This document shows, piece by piece, positions 1-8,267 of a DNA stretch of 64,000 nt (position 1 is the stretch's first letter; each line of letters starts with the position of its first letter). Made by a program: the position numbers and the translations under genes. The notes under the pieces are model-generated. The model searched no databases and had not been told where the DNA came from. It saw only the letters and a list, made by a program, of their open reading frames with translations. Origin of the DNA: Bacteroidota bacterium (GTDB lineage: Bacteria > Bacteroidota > Bacteroidia > Flavobacteriales > Weeksellaceae); NCBI GenBank assembly GCA_023422635.1, contig JAFAGO010000049.1, positions 1-64,000 of the forward strand. The letters run 5' to 3'.

Positions 1-2118
1 TCAAAATATTTAAAAGTAGATTTCCCTGAAACACCTTGGGATCAATTAATGGGCGGTGTAGGTGCTGTATTTGGCTCTTGGAACGGAAAACGTGCCGTAG
101 AATACAGAAGAATCGAAAGAATTCCAGATGAATGGGGAACAGCAGTAAATGTTCAAGCCATGGTTTTCGGAAATATGGGCGACGATAGTTGTACCGGTGT
201 TGCTTTCACGAGAAATCCAGGAAACGGAGATAACCATTTCTATGGAGAATATTTGGTGAATGCTCAAGGGGAAGATGTGGTTGCCGGAATCAGAACACCA
301 GCGCCAATCAATAAAAATTCCAAAAACGACCAATCTGCACATTTGGAAACCTTGGAAAAATTTATGCCTGCACAATATGAAGAACTAAATAGCTTCCAGA
401 AAAAACTGGAAAATCACTATAAAGATATGCAGGATATTGAGTTTACCATCGAAAAAGGAAAACTATATATGCTTCAATGTCGCGTTGGAAAACGTAATGG
501 TGTTGCCGCTGTAAAAATGGCTACCGATATGCATAAAGAAAAACTTATCGATGCTGGAACTGCAATTTTAAGAGTGGCACCTAACCAATTGGTAGAACTG
601 TTACTTCCGATGATTGATCCAGATGCTGAGAAAAAAGATAAACCAATTGCAAAAGGACTTCCAGCAGGACCTGGTGGAGCAGTAGGTAGAGTTGTTTTCA
701 GTTCTGAAGAAGCTGTAGAATGGGGATTAAGAGGCGAAAAAGTAATTCTTGTTCGCGAAGAAACCTCTCCAGAAGATGTTGATGGTATGCACAAATCACA
801 AGCGATTTTAACCTCAAAAGGCGGAATGACTTCCCACGCAGCTCTCGTAGCAAGAGGTTGGGGTAAATGCTGTATCGTTGGTTGTAGTGATGTAGAAATC
901 ATGGCGAAAGACAAAGTAATGATCACCAAATCCGGACAAAAAATTCATGAAGGAGATTGGGTGTCATTAAACGGTACAAAAGGTTTGGTTTATGAAGGTG
1001 TACTTCCTTTGAAAGCGGTTGATTTAAATGAAAATGAAGCCTACAAATCACTAATGAAATTGGTGGATAAAGCAAAAACTCTTGCCGTAAGAACCAATGC
1101 GGATACGCCTAAAGATGCTGAACAAGCAGCGTACTTCGGTGCAGAAGGAATCGGACTTTTCAGAACGGAGCACATGTTCTACGGTGAAGGTAGTGAACAT
1201 CCACTGTTCCTACTTCGAAAAATGATTATGGCAGATACCGAAAGCGGTCGTAAAAAAGCGCTAAATGAACTTGCTGTTTATGTGAAAAGAGACATCAAAG
1301 CTACATTAAAAGTAATGGACGGAAAATCGGTAACCATCCGACTTTTAGATCCTCCTTTGCACGAATTTGTTCCTCACGATAAAGCAAAATTATTAGAACT
1401 CAGCAAAGAATTGGGAATTAGAATGAGTTTGCTGAACAGAAGAATTCTTGCACTTCACGAAAACAACCCAATGTTAGGTCACCGCGGTGTTCGTTTGGGA
1501 GTTTCTTACCCTGAAATTACAGAAATGCAGGTAAGAGCAATTCTAGAAGCTGCAGGTGAACTTCAAAAAGAAGGTCAAAAAGCGTATCCAGAAATTATGA
1601 TTCCGGTAACAATGGGCCGCCATGAACTTCGCCATCAAAAAGAAATTGTAGACAGAGTATACCAAGAAGTATGCGATGAATTAGGATTAAAAGAAATTCC
1701 ATATTTATATGGAACAATGATTGAAACCCCAAGAGCTGCACTTAAAGCCGATTCTATGGCAAAAGTTGCCGATTTCTTCAGCTTTGGAACGAATGACCTT
1801 ACGCAAATGTCGTTTGGATTCTCCAGAGATGATATTGGTGGTTTCCTTCCCAAATACCTCGATTTAAAACTTCTTCCAGATGATCCATTCGTAACGATTG
1901 ACCAAAGTGGTGTGGGAGAATTAATTAAAATCGCTGTAGAAAAAGGCCGCAGTGTTAAACCAAAATTAAAATTGGGAATCTGCGGTGAACATGGTGGCGA
2001 CGCCGAATCCGTAAAATTCTGCCACAAATTAGGCATGAATTACGTAAGTTGCTCACCATTCCGAGTTCCGATTGCAAGGTTGGCTGCAGCGCAAGCTGCA
2101 ATAGAAGACGATCTGTAA
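1..2118 (+). CDS. ppdK: Pyruvate, phosphate dikinase, 5' end outside the window
   Basis: Interconverts pyruvate + ATP + Pi and PEP + AMP + PPi in the cytoplasm. The frame is open from base 1, so the gene begins upstream; 705 residues are visible against roughly 900 in the family, so about 200 residues of the N-terminal ATP-grasp part are missing. The phosphohistidine swivel domain carries GGMTSHAALVARGWGKCC, with the catalytic His at visible residue 279 (codon at 835). The C-terminal PEP/pyruvate TIM barrel ends with GICGEHGGD, whose Cys (codon at 1981) is the expected acid/base residue. A strong terminator follows the stop. Family assignment is certain; the direction of flux in the cell cannot be read from sequence. 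Confidence 0.97.
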   Translation, partial: SKYLKVDFPETPWDQLMGGVGAVFGSWNGKRAVEYRRIERIPDEWGTAVNVQAMVFGNMGDDSCTGVAFTRNPGNGDNHFYGEYLVNAQGEDVVAGIRTPAPINKNSKNDQSAHLETLEKFMPAQYEELNSFQKKLENHYKDMQDIEFTIEKGKLYMLQCRVGKRNGVAAVKMATDMHKEKLIDAGTAILRVAPNQLVELLLPMIDPDAEKKDKPIAKGLPAGPGGAVGRVVFSSEEAVEWGLRGEKVILVREETSPEDVDGMHKSQAILTSKGGMTSHAALVARGWGKCCIVGCSDVEIMAKDKVMITKSGQKIHEGDWVSLNGTKGLVYEGVLPLKAVDLNENEAYKSLMKLVDKAKTLAVRTNADTPKDAEQAAYFGAEGIGLFRTEHMFYGEGSEHPLFLLRKMIMADTESGRKKALNELAVYVKRDIKATLKVMDGKSVTIRLLDPPLHEFVPHDKAKLLELSKELGIRMSLLNRRILALHENNPMLGHRGVRLGVSYPEITEMQVRAILEAAGELQKEGQKAYPEIMIPVTMGRHELRHQKEIVDRVYQEVCDELGLKEIPYLYGTMIETPRAALKADSMAKVADFFSFGTNDLTQMSFGFSRDDIGGFLPKYLDLKLLPDDPFVTIDQSGVGELIKIAVEKGRSVKPKLKLGICGEHGGDAESVKFCHKLGMNYVSCSPFRVPIARLAAAQAAIEDDL

Positions 2119-2147
2119 TATCTATTCATCTTATTAATTTTGATTGT

Positions 2148-2183
2148 GCCTGCGCTGGAAGTTCTTCCGGCGCAGGCCTTTTT
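2148..2183 (+). terminator. Rho-independent terminator of ppdK
   Basis: A GC-rich hairpin, with left arm GCCTGCGC plus GGAA and right arm TTCC plus GCGCAGGC, is followed by five T. It lies 30 bases after the ppdK stop. Confidence 0.85.
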
Positions 2184-2251
2184 ATGAAAGATTAATTTGA
2201 AATTAGTGTAATATTGATATGAAAATCCGTTTTCAGTAATAAGTTATAATT

Positions 2252-2324
2252 TGTCATTCAGAAGAAGCAAAGCGTAGTCAAGAATCTCTTTTCTAATCGC
2301 AGATTTATCCTTTGTCGAAATGAG
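2252..2324. repeat. Possible degenerate intergenic repeat
   Basis: The left edge reads TGTCATTCAGAAG and the right edge CTTTGTCGAAATGA. Such GTCATT...AATGA-edged pieces resemble the palindromic intergenic repeats common in flavobacterial genomes. Only one copy is visible here, so this rests on resemblance. Together with the ppdK terminator and the mgsA terminator it is all I see in the 330 bases between these genes. Confidence 0.35.
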
Positions 2325-2392
2325 AATTCAATTTTTGGATTTTATCGTTATGATTAACAACACACACATTCAATAATAGTAATGATTACTCA

Positions 2393-2420
2393 TAAAAAAA
2401 AGAAACCCAATTGGGTTTCT
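2393..2420 (-). terminator. Terminator of mgsA
   Basis: A perfect 20-base palindrome with arms AGAAACCCAA and TTGGGTTTCT (2401-2420) is followed on the minus strand by a run of T (A-run 2394-2400 on plus). It lies 28 bases beyond the mgsA stop. Confidence 0.75.
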
Positions 2421-2448
2421 GAGTGTTTTTACAATTTTTCAGTTTCTC

Positions 2449-2901
2449 TTACTCAATTTTTCTGTTCAAATAAGTGGAATAATCGGTGATTTCTTTTTCA
2501 TATTCGGTGGACATGTAGGGCGAAGTAATTACAAAATCCGCAGTTGAAGAATCACTGGCAATCACAATATTCCAAACTACACAAAGGCGCAAAAAGGCTT
2601 TTACATCGCTATCGTGCGGTTGCGCTTCCATGGGATCCCAAAAGAAAATTACGGCATCAATAATACCTTCTGCAATCATTGCGCCCAATTGCTGATCACC
2701 ACCTAATGGTCCACTTAAAACGCGTCTAACTTCCACGCCAACTTCTTCTTGAATCATTTTTCCAGTAGTTCCCGTAGCTACTAAATGATGTTGAGAAAGT
2801 ATATTTTTATGTTTTTGAACCCATTGCTTCAATTCGTCTTTTTTGTGATCGTGCGCTACCAGAGCAATGGTTTTTTTTCCTTGTAAAATGCTTTTAGACA
2901 T
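2449..2901 (-). CDS. mgsA: Methylglyoxal synthase
   Basis: Converts dihydroxyacetone phosphate to methylglyoxal and phosphate, a bypass of lower glycolysis when phosphate is limiting. The protein shows the family motifs IALVAHDHKK near the N-terminus, ATGTTGKM, SGPLGGDQQLGAMIAEG and FFWDPMEAQPHDSDVKAFLR, which hold the phosphate-binding and catalytic Asp/His residues. An in-frame ATG 19 codons upstream (2958) exists, but the start at 2901 gives 150 residues, matching the roughly 150-residue family and the position of the first strand; the longer version would add a Lys/Asn-rich stretch. The gene stands alone between ppdK and the inverted-repeat element, with its own terminator. Confidence 0.93.
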   Translation of the reverse strand: MSKSILQGKKTIALVAHDHKKDELKQWVQKHKNILSQHHLVATGTTGKMIQEEVGVEVRRVLSGPLGGDQQLGAMIAEGIIDAVIFFWDPMEAQPHDSDVKAFLRLCVVWNIVIASDSSTADFVITSPYMSTEYEKEITDYSTYLNRKIE

Positions 2902-3216
2902 GCTGCTATATTGTTTAGTTTGATTCTCTTTTTTGTTAAAAATGTTTTTCTTTTTCAAATCGTTATTGAATGTTTAGTGATGATTTTTCATTTTGCTAAA
3001 CAAACTTTTAGTAACAAATGCAATCGATTTGAATGCTTTTTTCGGAGGGTATTTTTGGTTATTAATTTCGAGGGTAAAATTTAGTGATTTTATTAAAAAG
3101 CATTGCTATGATTTTCTCTTTTTCTGCGTTATTTTTATGATGATCTCCGATGAATGCTAAAGGTTAAATTTGAAAAGGTATTTCGATGTGCTTTGAATTT
3201 TCATTTTGAATTCTTA

Positions 3217-3407
3217 GAGCCTGTTTAAATTTTATTGCTAAAAATTTTTATAGGTATTTTAAGATGGATTTTTTGCTTCATATTTGCAGATTTAGCGGGT
3301 TAAGTCAAAAATGGGAAGTAGAAAATACGCTCAAAAGAGCATTAAAATTTAGCAAAGATGATTTCCTGAGGCTATATAAAAAAATCGATGAAATTTTAAA
3401 CAGTCTC
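3217..3407. mobile_element. MITE-like element, 191 bp, with terminal inverted repeats and TTA duplication
   Basis: The left end reads GAGCCTGTTTAAATTT and the reverse complement of the right end reads GAGACTGTTTAAAATTT; they agree at nearly every position. Both ends are flanked by TTA (3214-3216 and 3408-3410), which looks like a 3-bp target duplication of the kind made by some IS5-group elements. No transposase is encoded. A 57-codon ORF (ATG at 3264, TGA at 3435) runs across the element and out of its right end; I do not recognise its product. The element fills much of the otherwise gene-free 2902-3453 stretch. Confidence 0.6.
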
Positions 3408-3453
3408 TTAACATTTGTCGAAATAATTTATCTTTGAGTAAATTTTTATTGTT

Positions 3454-3804
3454 ATGAATTTAATTATCCGACTTTTAATTACTTCTTTAGTTGCGCTTGG
3501 TTTAGCGAAATATGTACTTACAGGTGTGCATATAGACGATTTTTCAACCGCACTTATTTTTGCCATTGTCTTGGGTTTACTAAACGTTTTTGTGAAGCCA
3601 ATTTTAAAATTATTTGGTCTTCCTTTAACCATCATCACGTTGGGACTTTTCTCGCTTGTGATTAATGCTGTTGTCATCTTGCTTGCAGATTATTTTATCG
3701 ATGGAATGTACATTGATGGTTTTTGGTGGGCATTAATATTCAGTATTTTATTATCCGTACTAACTTCACTTTTAAGTGGTATTTTCACCAGTAGTGAAGA
3801 TTAA
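3454..3804 (+). CDS. Phage holin superfamily IV-like (PF04020) membrane protein
   Basis: A 116-residue protein made almost wholly of four hydrophobic segments (about residues 3-23, 29-50, 54-78, 84-110), with the family's typical LGLLNVFVKPILKLFGLPLTIITLG stretch between the second and third (quoted part: VKPILKLFGLPLTI). The family is named after mycobacteriophage holins but is widespread in bacterial chromosomes as an inner-membrane protein of unknown role. No phage genes are nearby, so lysis is unlikely to be its job. It ends 2 bases before the next gene and is probably co-transcribed with it. Confidence 0.8.
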   Translation: MNLIIRLLITSLVALGLAKYVLTGVHIDDFSTALIFAIVLGLLNVFVKPILKLFGLPLTIITLGLFSLVINAVVILLADYFIDGMYIDGFWWALIFSILLSVLTSLLSGIFTSSED

Positions 3805-3806
3805 AA

Positions 3807-4190
3807 ATGAGGATTAAAGAACTTCAACTACTCTTAAATAGCCAACCATCAGTTTCTGGAAATACTTTTCTGGTAGGGGCTTTATACGTGATTTCTTGGG
3901 CTTTAATCTTGTTCTTTTTGGTTTTAGGCGTTGGTTTATTATCGGAAGGTTTTTTGGGTTGGAAAATATTTCTAAATTGGATTTCTCGATCAATTAAGTT
4001 GAACTTAAATAACCAACAGCATCAAAATATAGCCCTAAGTTTTGGATGGATATCTTTGGTTTTAGCAGTGATTTTCTCTGGAGTAATTTATCTTTGCAAA
4101 ATGGTTCTTCGAAGAAATCATTACATCATACAAATCGAAGAATGGCTATTTCAAAATATTCCTGATAGTAAGAAAACAAATAATAAATAA
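3807..4190 (+). CDS. Small two-helix membrane protein of unknown function
   Basis: A 127-residue protein I do not recognise. It has a short soluble N-terminus, a long hydrophobic segment at about residues 22-50, a polar loop rich in Asn, Lys and Gln, a second membrane helix at about 76-98, then a basic Arg/Lys-rich turn and a soluble C-terminus. It starts 2 bases after the holin-like gene, so the two are probably one transcript and may work together in the inner membrane. Its codon use and base composition match the neighbours. It has no signal peptide cleavage site or lipobox. Confidence 0.7.
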   Translation: MRIKELQLLLNSQPSVSGNTFLVGALYVISWALILFFLVLGVGLLSEGFLGWKIFLNWISRSIKLNLNNQQHQNIALSFGWISLVLAVIFSGVIYLCKMVLRRNHYIIQIEEWLFQNIPDSKKTNNK

Positions 4191-4252
4191 TATTTACGAC
4201 ATTTTTATGAACTTTTTAAGTGTATAAAAATGTCAATCTTTTACAATTAAAA

Positions 4253-6253
4253 ATGAAATTTAAACATACTTTATTGGCTGTTGCAGCCCCAATGCTGATG
4301 AATGCACAAAACGTGATGACGCCAGAAACCATGTGGACTTTAAAGAAAATTGGTGTTCAGGTTGTCGCTCCAGATCAGTCTTCTCTTATTTATAATCTCG
4401 CTCAAACGGATTTAAAAACCGAGAAAACAAAAAGCGAAAAATACATTCTCGATATTTTTAAAGGAAACGCTTCAAAGATTGATTTGGGCAAAAAATCGCT
4501 TATTCAATGGGATAAAAACGGAATTTATGCACAAGAAGGTGATAAGATTTACCTTTCTAAAGATCAAGGGAAAACATGGACTGAATTTTTTACCATTGGT
4601 GAAGATGCTGAGAATATTGTGATTGCTCCCGACGGAAAAAAAATTGCGTTTAGCAAGCAAGTTCTAGTAGAAAATCTAATGGCAAAAGATAAGTTTAAAG
4701 ACACGCCAAAAAGCACAGCATATATTTATACCGACCTTAATCACCGTCATTGGGATTATTTTAACGAAGGAAAATACAACCATGTTTTTGTAGTTCGTAC
4801 TTCGGAAAATGTCGAAAAAGCGAAAGATTTGTTGGAAGGTAAAACTTGGGATTCTCCACAAAGACCTTTCGGTGGAAGTGAGGATTTTATTTGGGCTCCA
4901 GATTCTTCGCAGCTCATTTTCGTTACCAAACCGTTAAGCGGTAAACAATATGCGCAATCAACAAATACCGATCTGTTCGCGTACGATTTGGCTTCTGGAA
5001 CAACGAAGAATTTAACTGAAGAAAATAAAGGATACGATATGTCCCCGAAATTCAGTCCAGATGGAAAGTCCTTGTTCTATACAAGCATGAAAAGAGAAGG
5101 TTATGAAGCCGACAAAAACGACCTGAAAATGATGGATTGGGCTTCAGGTAAAGTTTCGAATCTTACTGAAAATTGGGACGAAACTTTGAGTGGAGATTTT
5201 TTTCTGCCATCAAATTCGAAAACAATTTATTTTACATCAGCTTTTAGAGGAACACAACAATTGTTTTCTTTAGATCTTAAAACAAAAAAAATAAATCAAA
5301 TAACCAAAGGTGATTTCGATGTAAATAGCATTTATGCATCCAATAAAAATCAAGTTTTGGTCGGGAAAGTGGATATCAATCATAACCCAGATTTATTTTT
5401 GGTGGATGTAAAAAATGGAAACTTAAATCAAGTAACCGATGTGAACAAAGCGGTTTATGCGAAACTTACGCCAGGAAAATCCGAATTAAAAATGGTGAAA
5501 ACCACGGATGGAAAAGAAATGGGCGTTTGGTTCCATTATCCACCGAATTTTGATCCTAATAAAAAATATCCAACGTTATTGTATTGTCAGGGCGGTCCGC
5601 AATCTGCCTTAACTCAGTTCTGGAGTACGCGCTGGAATTTTTCTTTAATGGCGGCAAATGGGTATATCGTGGTTGCTCCAAACCGTCGTGGAATGCCAGG
5701 TTGGGGCGTAAAGTGGAATGAAGATATTTCTAAAGATTGGGGCGGACAACCAATGCGTGATTATTTAGCAGCTGCAGATTTTGCGAAAACATTGCCGTAT
5801 GTTGATGGCGATCGAATGGCGGCAGTAGGCGCAAGTTACGGAGGTTATTCTGTGTTTATGCTTGCAGGAATTCATCAAAACCGTTTTAAAACATTTATTG
5901 CGCACGATGGTTTATTCGATATGAAATCTTGGTACTTAACCACTGAAGAATTGTGGTTTGCCAATTGGGATTTAGGAGGATCACCTTACGATAATCCTGT
6001 TCCTAAATCGTATACCGAATTTAACCCAAGTAATTTTGTTAACCAATGGAATAAACCTATTATGATTATTCAAGGCGGAATTGATTTTCGCGTTCCTTAT
6101 GAACAAGGCCAAGAAGCGTTTCAGGCAGCACAGCTAAAAGGTTTAAAATCGAAATTGCTTTATTTCCCGAACGAAAATCACTGGGTTTTACATCCTCAAA
6201 ATGGATTGGTTTGGCAACGTGAATTTTTCGATTGGTTAAAAGAAACATTGTAA
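4253..6253 (+). CDS. Secreted S9 family peptidase, dipeptidyl-peptidase 5-like
   Basis: A serine peptidase of the prolyl oligopeptidase family (S9), 666 residues, probably periplasmic, releasing dipeptides from peptides taken up as food. It has a signal peptide (MKFKHTLLAVAAPMLMNAQ), a beta-propeller with WD40-like repeats such as FSPDGKSLFYTS, and a C-terminal alpha/beta hydrolase domain from about residue 400. The triad is visible: Ser528 in GASYGGY, Asp611 in GGIDFRVP and His643 in NENHWV. A GTG at 4220 would extend the frame by 11 residues ahead of the signal peptide; the ATG at 4253 is preferred because it starts a normal signal sequence. DPP5-like specificity is inferred from overall resemblance to the Porphyromonas enzyme class. 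Confidence 0.88.
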   Translation: MKFKHTLLAVAAPMLMNAQNVMTPETMWTLKKIGVQVVAPDQSSLIYNLAQTDLKTEKTKSEKYILDIFKGNASKIDLGKKSLIQWDKNGIYAQEGDKIYLSKDQGKTWTEFFTIGEDAENIVIAPDGKKIAFSKQVLVENLMAKDKFKDTPKSTAYIYTDLNHRHWDYFNEGKYNHVFVVRTSENVEKAKDLLEGKTWDSPQRPFGGSEDFIWAPDSSQLIFVTKPLSGKQYAQSTNTDLFAYDLASGTTKNLTEENKGYDMSPKFSPDGKSLFYTSMKREGYEADKNDLKMMDWASGKVSNLTENWDETLSGDFFLPSNSKTIYFTSAFRGTQQLFSLDLKTKKINQITKGDFDVNSIYASNKNQVLVGKVDINHNPDLFLVDVKNGNLNQVTDVNKAVYAKLTPGKSELKMVKTTDGKEMGVWFHYPPNFDPNKKYPTLLYCQGGPQSALTQFWSTRWNFSLMAANGYIVVAPNRRGMPGWGVKWNEDISKDWGGQPMRDYLAAADFAKTLPYVDGDRMAAVGASYGGYSVFMLAGIHQNRFKTFIAHDGLFDMKSWYLTTEELWFANWDLGGSPYDNPVPKSYTEFNPSNFVNQWNKPIMIIQGGIDFRVPYEQGQEAFQAAQLKGLKSKLLYFPNENHWVLHPQNGLVWQREFFDWLKETL

Positions 6254-6290
6254 AAGCAAAGCGACAACAGTTAAGTATATGAAAAGCAAA

Positions 6291-6327
6291 AGAGGTTATC
6301 TTCAAACTATTGAAGGTAACCTCTTTT
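6291..6327 (+). terminator. Terminator of the S9 peptidase gene
   Basis: Hairpin with left arm AGAGGTTATCTTCAA and right arm TTGAAGGTAACCTCT (one G-T pair), followed by five T. A short T-run on the minus side means it could also stop dcuB transcription. Confidence 0.8.
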
Positions 6328-6392
6328 TATAATGAAGTTTAATAATTTCCGAAATTTTGTTGTCGAAGTGTAATTTCCTTTGTTGAGAGAAA

Positions 6393-7640
6393 TTATATAA
6401 AATTCACCAGAACAAAACTGATCGCTACGGCGGTCCAAACTGCAATTAAACCAGGAATCATCATGCTGTGGTTTAAAATCCAACTTCCCGATTTAGTTGT
6501 TCCTGATCTGTCGAAATTAATGGCTGCTAAATCACTTGGATAGAAGCAGAAAAAGAAGTATGCATACGATGCCGGTATACATGCAATCAGCGTATGTTCA
6601 GAAATTCCCAGAGAGATTCCCAAAGGTAGCATCACCAATAATACGGCCGCTTGGCTTTTTAAAAACGCAGAAACAATAAACATTGCAATTGCGAAAGTCC
6701 AAGGATTTTCTTTTACCATATCTCCAATTAAATACAAGATGTATGGCTCGTTACTCGCGATCACCGTTTCACTCATCCATGCGATACCGAAAATCATAAT
6801 CACGGGTACCATTCCGGCATTAAAAACCTGAGTATTCGAAATTGATTTTGCTGGAATATTTGTAACAAACAAAATAATTGCACCAACGGCGAACATTACA
6901 AATTGCAAAACGGTGCTCATTTTTATGGGTTTTCCTTCGCTGTCAAGTGGAAGTAATTGATCCGGAAATATGGCAAGAATTACAATTGCAGCAATTCCAA
7001 GCAAGAAGAAAAGTAATGCTTTTTTCGATTTCGTGTTGGTTTGCATCCCATCCGAACTCATATCTCCGAAAATATATTTGCGTTTTTCAGGATCTTTTAT
7101 TTTTTCTTGAAACTCAGGATCGTTTGCTAAATCTTTTCCTCGTTTTAAACTCCAAGTCGCCGCTAACATTAAACCGATAAAACAGGATGGTATGGTAACT
7201 TTTAGTACATCAATTAAACTAACATCAAAACCAGCTGTGGTAAAAATGCCGATAATTGCGGCTGCAGCTGCGGAAATAGGACTTGCTGTAATCCCTAACT
7301 GGCTGCCAATTGCTGCAACTGCCATCGGGCGTTCGGGGCGAATTCCTTTTTTAATTGCCACATCGTAAATAACAGGTAATAAAGGATATACTGCGTGGCC
7401 AGTTCCAACCAACATTGTTAACGAGAAGGTGCTTATTGGCGCTAAATACACAATAAAGGATGGGTTTTTCCTAAGAATCCTTTCTGCAAATTTTACGATT
7501 AAACCTAAAGCTCCTGTTGCTTCTAACGTTGCGGAAGTGGTGGAAACGGCAAGAATAATCAACATTACTTCGATGGGTGGTTTTCCCGGTAAATCGCCAA
7601 AAATAAATACAAGCAGCGTAACGCCTAAACCTCCTAGCAT
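6393..7640 (-). CDS. dcuB: Anaerobic C4-dicarboxylate transporter (DcuA/DcuB family), main ORF; 5' part frameshifted
   Basis: An inner-membrane carrier exchanging fumarate, malate, aspartate or succinate. The 415 residues match the DcuA/B family, for example DLPGKPPIEVMLIILAV, LVGTGHAVYPLLPVIYDVAI, KGIRPERPMAVAAIGSQLGI and TASPISAAAAAI. The ATG at 7640 falls inside the first membrane helix: the family's preceding residues (IYFGIRYGGVALG and a hydrophobic stretch before them) are encoded in the same frame upstream of 7640 but without any ATG, GTG or TTG. That frame is open back to a T6 run at 7798-7803, where it meets the signal-peptide ORF at 7751-7966 in another frame. The intact gene is therefore most likely 6393-7966 with one base missing. 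Confidence 0.85.
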   Translation of the reverse strand: MLGGLGVTLLVFIFGDLPGKPPIEVMLIILAVSTTSATLEATGALGLIVKFAERILRKNPSFIVYLAPISTFSLTMLVGTGHAVYPLLPVIYDVAIKKGIRPERPMAVAAIGSQLGITASPISAAAAAIIGIFTTAGFDVSLIDVLKVTIPSCFIGLMLAATWSLKRGKDLANDPEFQEKIKDPEKRKYIFGDMSSDGMQTNTKSKKALLFFLLGIAAIVILAIFPDQLLPLDSEGKPIKMSTVLQFVMFAVGAIILFVTNIPAKSISNTQVFNAGMVPVIMIFGIAWMSETVIASNEPYILYLIGDMVKENPWTFAIAMFIVSAFLKSQAAVLLVMLPLGISLGISEHTLIACIPASYAYFFFCFYPSDLAAINFDRSGTTKSGSWILNHSMMIPGLIAVWTAVAISFVLVNFI

Positions 7641-7750
7641 TCCTAATGCTACGCCACCGTAACGGATTCCGAAATAAATAATGATAAGCAGTAAAACAAG
7701 TTGACTCCAAAATAGTAGTGGAGCATTGGCGTCATCGGGTTTTTGAATGT

Positions 7751-7966
7751 CTACTTTTGCGTCGGATTTCGAAACAGTGGTGGGATTTTCTGTTGCCTTT
7801 TTTCAACTTTGTCAATGGAAGTTGTTTGCGCTGTATTGGTAACAGCAGTGTTTTGTGTAGCTTTTGGATTAGAACTGCTTTGGTTGATTTCTGCATTGCA
7901 CCACGCAAATGAGAAAATACTGATCATGAAAAGCAGTAAAATTCTGTTTTTTACATTATTCATCAT
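7751..7966 (-). CDS. Signal peptide and linker, probable N-terminus of the frameshifted dcuB
   Basis: The ORF begins with a signal peptide (MMNNVKNRILLLFMISIFSF, then AWCNA), followed by a Ser/Thr/Asn-rich linker. At GTTGAAAAAAGG it leaves the dcuB frame by one base: adding one A to the A6 run would continue it as Lys-Ala-Thr-Glu-Asn-Pro and run straight into the first transporter helix. Restored, the product would be about 524 residues against about 446 for E. coli DcuB, with a secreted N-terminal extension of some 75-80 residues. The last 15 residues of this ORF as read are therefore probably artefactual. Confidence 0.6.
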   Translation of the reverse strand: MMNNVKNRILLLFMISIFSFAWCNAEINQSSSNPKATQNTAVTNTAQTTSIDKVEKRQQKIPPLFRNPTQK

Positions 7967-8267
7967 AAAAAGTGTTATTAATTGATTGTGGACTCAATGA
8001 TTGTCGCACAGTAATTAATTTTCTTTTTATCTATTTTTCGAATTGAAATCAAATACTGTTTTGACCAAACAAAATTAATTTCAAAAAGAAAATCGTTATC
8101 ATAAAATTAGAGTATTTTTAATAAAAGTGAAATTAATAATATAAATTCAACTTAATTTTGGATGGATATTGTTGAGGTAGATAATAAAAATATTTAATCC
8201 ATATTAATAATTGAATTTAATATTTACGTATTTTGTGCTTATTTTTAAATCAAATTAAATACTGATT
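7967..8267. other. Intergenic region without recognised features
   Basis: 301 AT-rich bases between the 5' end of the dcuB region and the 3' end of the FUSC gene, both on the minus strand. It should hold the dcuB promoter, but I see no ORF, RNA gene or convincing hairpin and cannot place the promoter with confidence. Confidence 0.5.

Noticed and set aside
474..2036. Long minus-strand ORFs inside ppdK (474-929 and 1635-2036)
   Set aside because: They are shadows of the strong ppdK coding frame; no start region, promoter or recognisable protein features.
3454..3804. Prophage, suggested by the holin-like protein
   Set aside because: The family is common in bacterial chromosomes and no other phage gene lies nearby.
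7798..7803. Programmed -1 frameshift in dcuB
   Set aside because: The slippery heptamer AAAAAAG is present, but the zero-frame codons are AAA AGG, not the AAA AAG pair of a classical site, and I see no downstream structure. A lost base is simpler, though slippage is not excluded.
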